DNA of 33,179 bases from Erysipelotrichaceae bacterium. GTDB lineage: Bacteria; Bacillota_I; Bacilli_A; RFN20; CAG-631. Shown here one piece after another: positions 32,965 to 33,179 of the stretch. Under the pieces are notes generated by a model, which made no database searches, was not told the DNA's origin, and saw only the letters and a list, made by a program, of their open reading frames with translations. The stretch covers positions 1 through 33,179 of the forward strand of contig JALEMY010000063.1 of assembly GCA_022767485.1 (NCBI GenBank), given 5' to 3'. Position 1 is the stretch's first letter. The number at the start of each line of letters is the position of its first letter. The translations under genes were made by a program, and so were the position numbers.

Positions 32965-33179
32965 TTAATTTTTATTCTTATTCACATTTTGATTAATCTT
33001 TTTGCCTTTCTTAGAAAGTTTTTTCTTACTTGGCTTTGCCATTACTTGTGGCTCAAGATCATTAGGAGCAATCCAATATTTGATTTGCTTTCCTGTCTCA
33101 AAAAATCTAAATAATTTTGCTATGTTAAAGCCAAGAGCGTTAAGCATAAATTCACAACTAACTTTTTTTAAAGACCTTC
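32965..33179 (-). CDS. IS1182-family transposase, C-terminal part (truncated by window edge)
   Basis: The open frame continues through the right edge: VSCEFMLNALGFNIAKLFRF followed by ETGKQIKYWIAPNDLEP and a Lys-rich tail. The VSCEF-M-x-NALGFN segment is typical of the C-terminus of IS1182-type DDE transposases. The stop is at 32965-32967. The first internal ATG (33145-33147) is not the start. Confidence 0.8.
   Translation of the reverse strand, partial: RSLKKVSCEFMLNALGFNIAKLFRFFETGKQIKYWIAPNDLEPQVMAKPSKKKLSKKGKKINQNVNKNKN

Larger units (their letters stand above)
32871..33179 (-). mobile_element. IS1182-family element, 3' part, running off the window
   Basis: The outer end, read into the element on the plus strand, begins GGGGCTGTTGAAAAACC, the kind of terminal repeat found on IS1182-family elements. 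The transposase C-terminus lies inside. The element end is 2 bp after the cdaA stop codon. The other end and target duplication are outside the window. Confidence 0.75.

Noticed and set aside
1-33179. CRISPR arrays, rRNA genes or a replication origin
   Set aside because: No regularly spaced repeats, rRNA-like sequence, or cluster of DnaA boxes was seen.

Overview
The window is AT-rich bacterial DNA with tightly packed genes and strong AGGAGG-type ribosome binding sites. It carries lipoprotein signal peptides, a CdaA-type diadenylate cyclase, a polyamine ABC operon headed by an HTH-cupin regulator, and IS1634- and IS1182-type elements. TGA is used as a true stop (S26-like gene at 2282-2284, HprK-like gene at 4469-4471) and tryptophan is TGG, so this is genetic code 11, not Mycoplasma/Spiroplasma. 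The best guess is a low-GC Firmicute of the Bacilli/Erysipelotrichia side, perhaps a gut species. The exact taxon cannot be read from the sequence.

Layout. 1-925: a small regulated promoter region, a tRNA-Arg/tRNA-Cys pair with promoter and terminator, then probable insertion-sequence debris. 925-7500 (minus strand): a seven-gene RiPP-type peptide locus that is visibly more AT-rich than its neighbours. In transcription order it holds a 65-residue Cys/Thr/Ser-rich precursor, a radical SAM-SPASM maturase, a frameshifted PqqD-like recognition protein, an HprK-like kinase, an ABC exporter, an S26-like peptidase whose catalytic Ser is a Cys, and a nucleotidyltransferase. The middle and end of this operon are coupled by 1-nt gaps and overlaps. 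The precursor is bracketed by two arms of a long-range stem whose 3' arm runs into six T's. 8083-10150: an IS1634-like element flanked by a perfect 89-bp direct repeat.

10195-15440 (minus): potD, potC, potB and potA plus an HTH-cupin regulator with a good promoter and two similar operator-like dyads. PotD has an extra C-terminal membrane anchor and PotA a duplicated C-terminal domain. 15472-21074 (minus): two tandem MacB-like ATPase-FtsX fusion proteins behind a promoter with a perfect 18-bp palindrome. 21136-24431 (plus): an EPSP-synthase-fold protein lacking the usual catalytic motifs, an MBL-fold hydrolase, a PH-domain membrane protein and an unrecognised protein. 24426-25490 (minus): a class I methyltransferase/spermidine-synthase-like protein.

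25563-31927: a GH26-like lipoprotein convergent with two tandem paralogous large solute-binding lipoproteins, which may act together on an extracellular glycan. 32095-33179: cdaA, followed 2 bp after its stop codon by the end of an IS1182-like element that runs off the window.

The most interesting part is the RiPP locus. Its likely logic is as follows: the precursor is bound by the RRE protein, modified by the radical SAM enzyme and possibly by the kinase and nucleotidyltransferase, cleaved by the Cys-type S26-like protein, and exported by an ABC transporter that lacks its own peptidase domain. These roles are inferred from domains and gene order.
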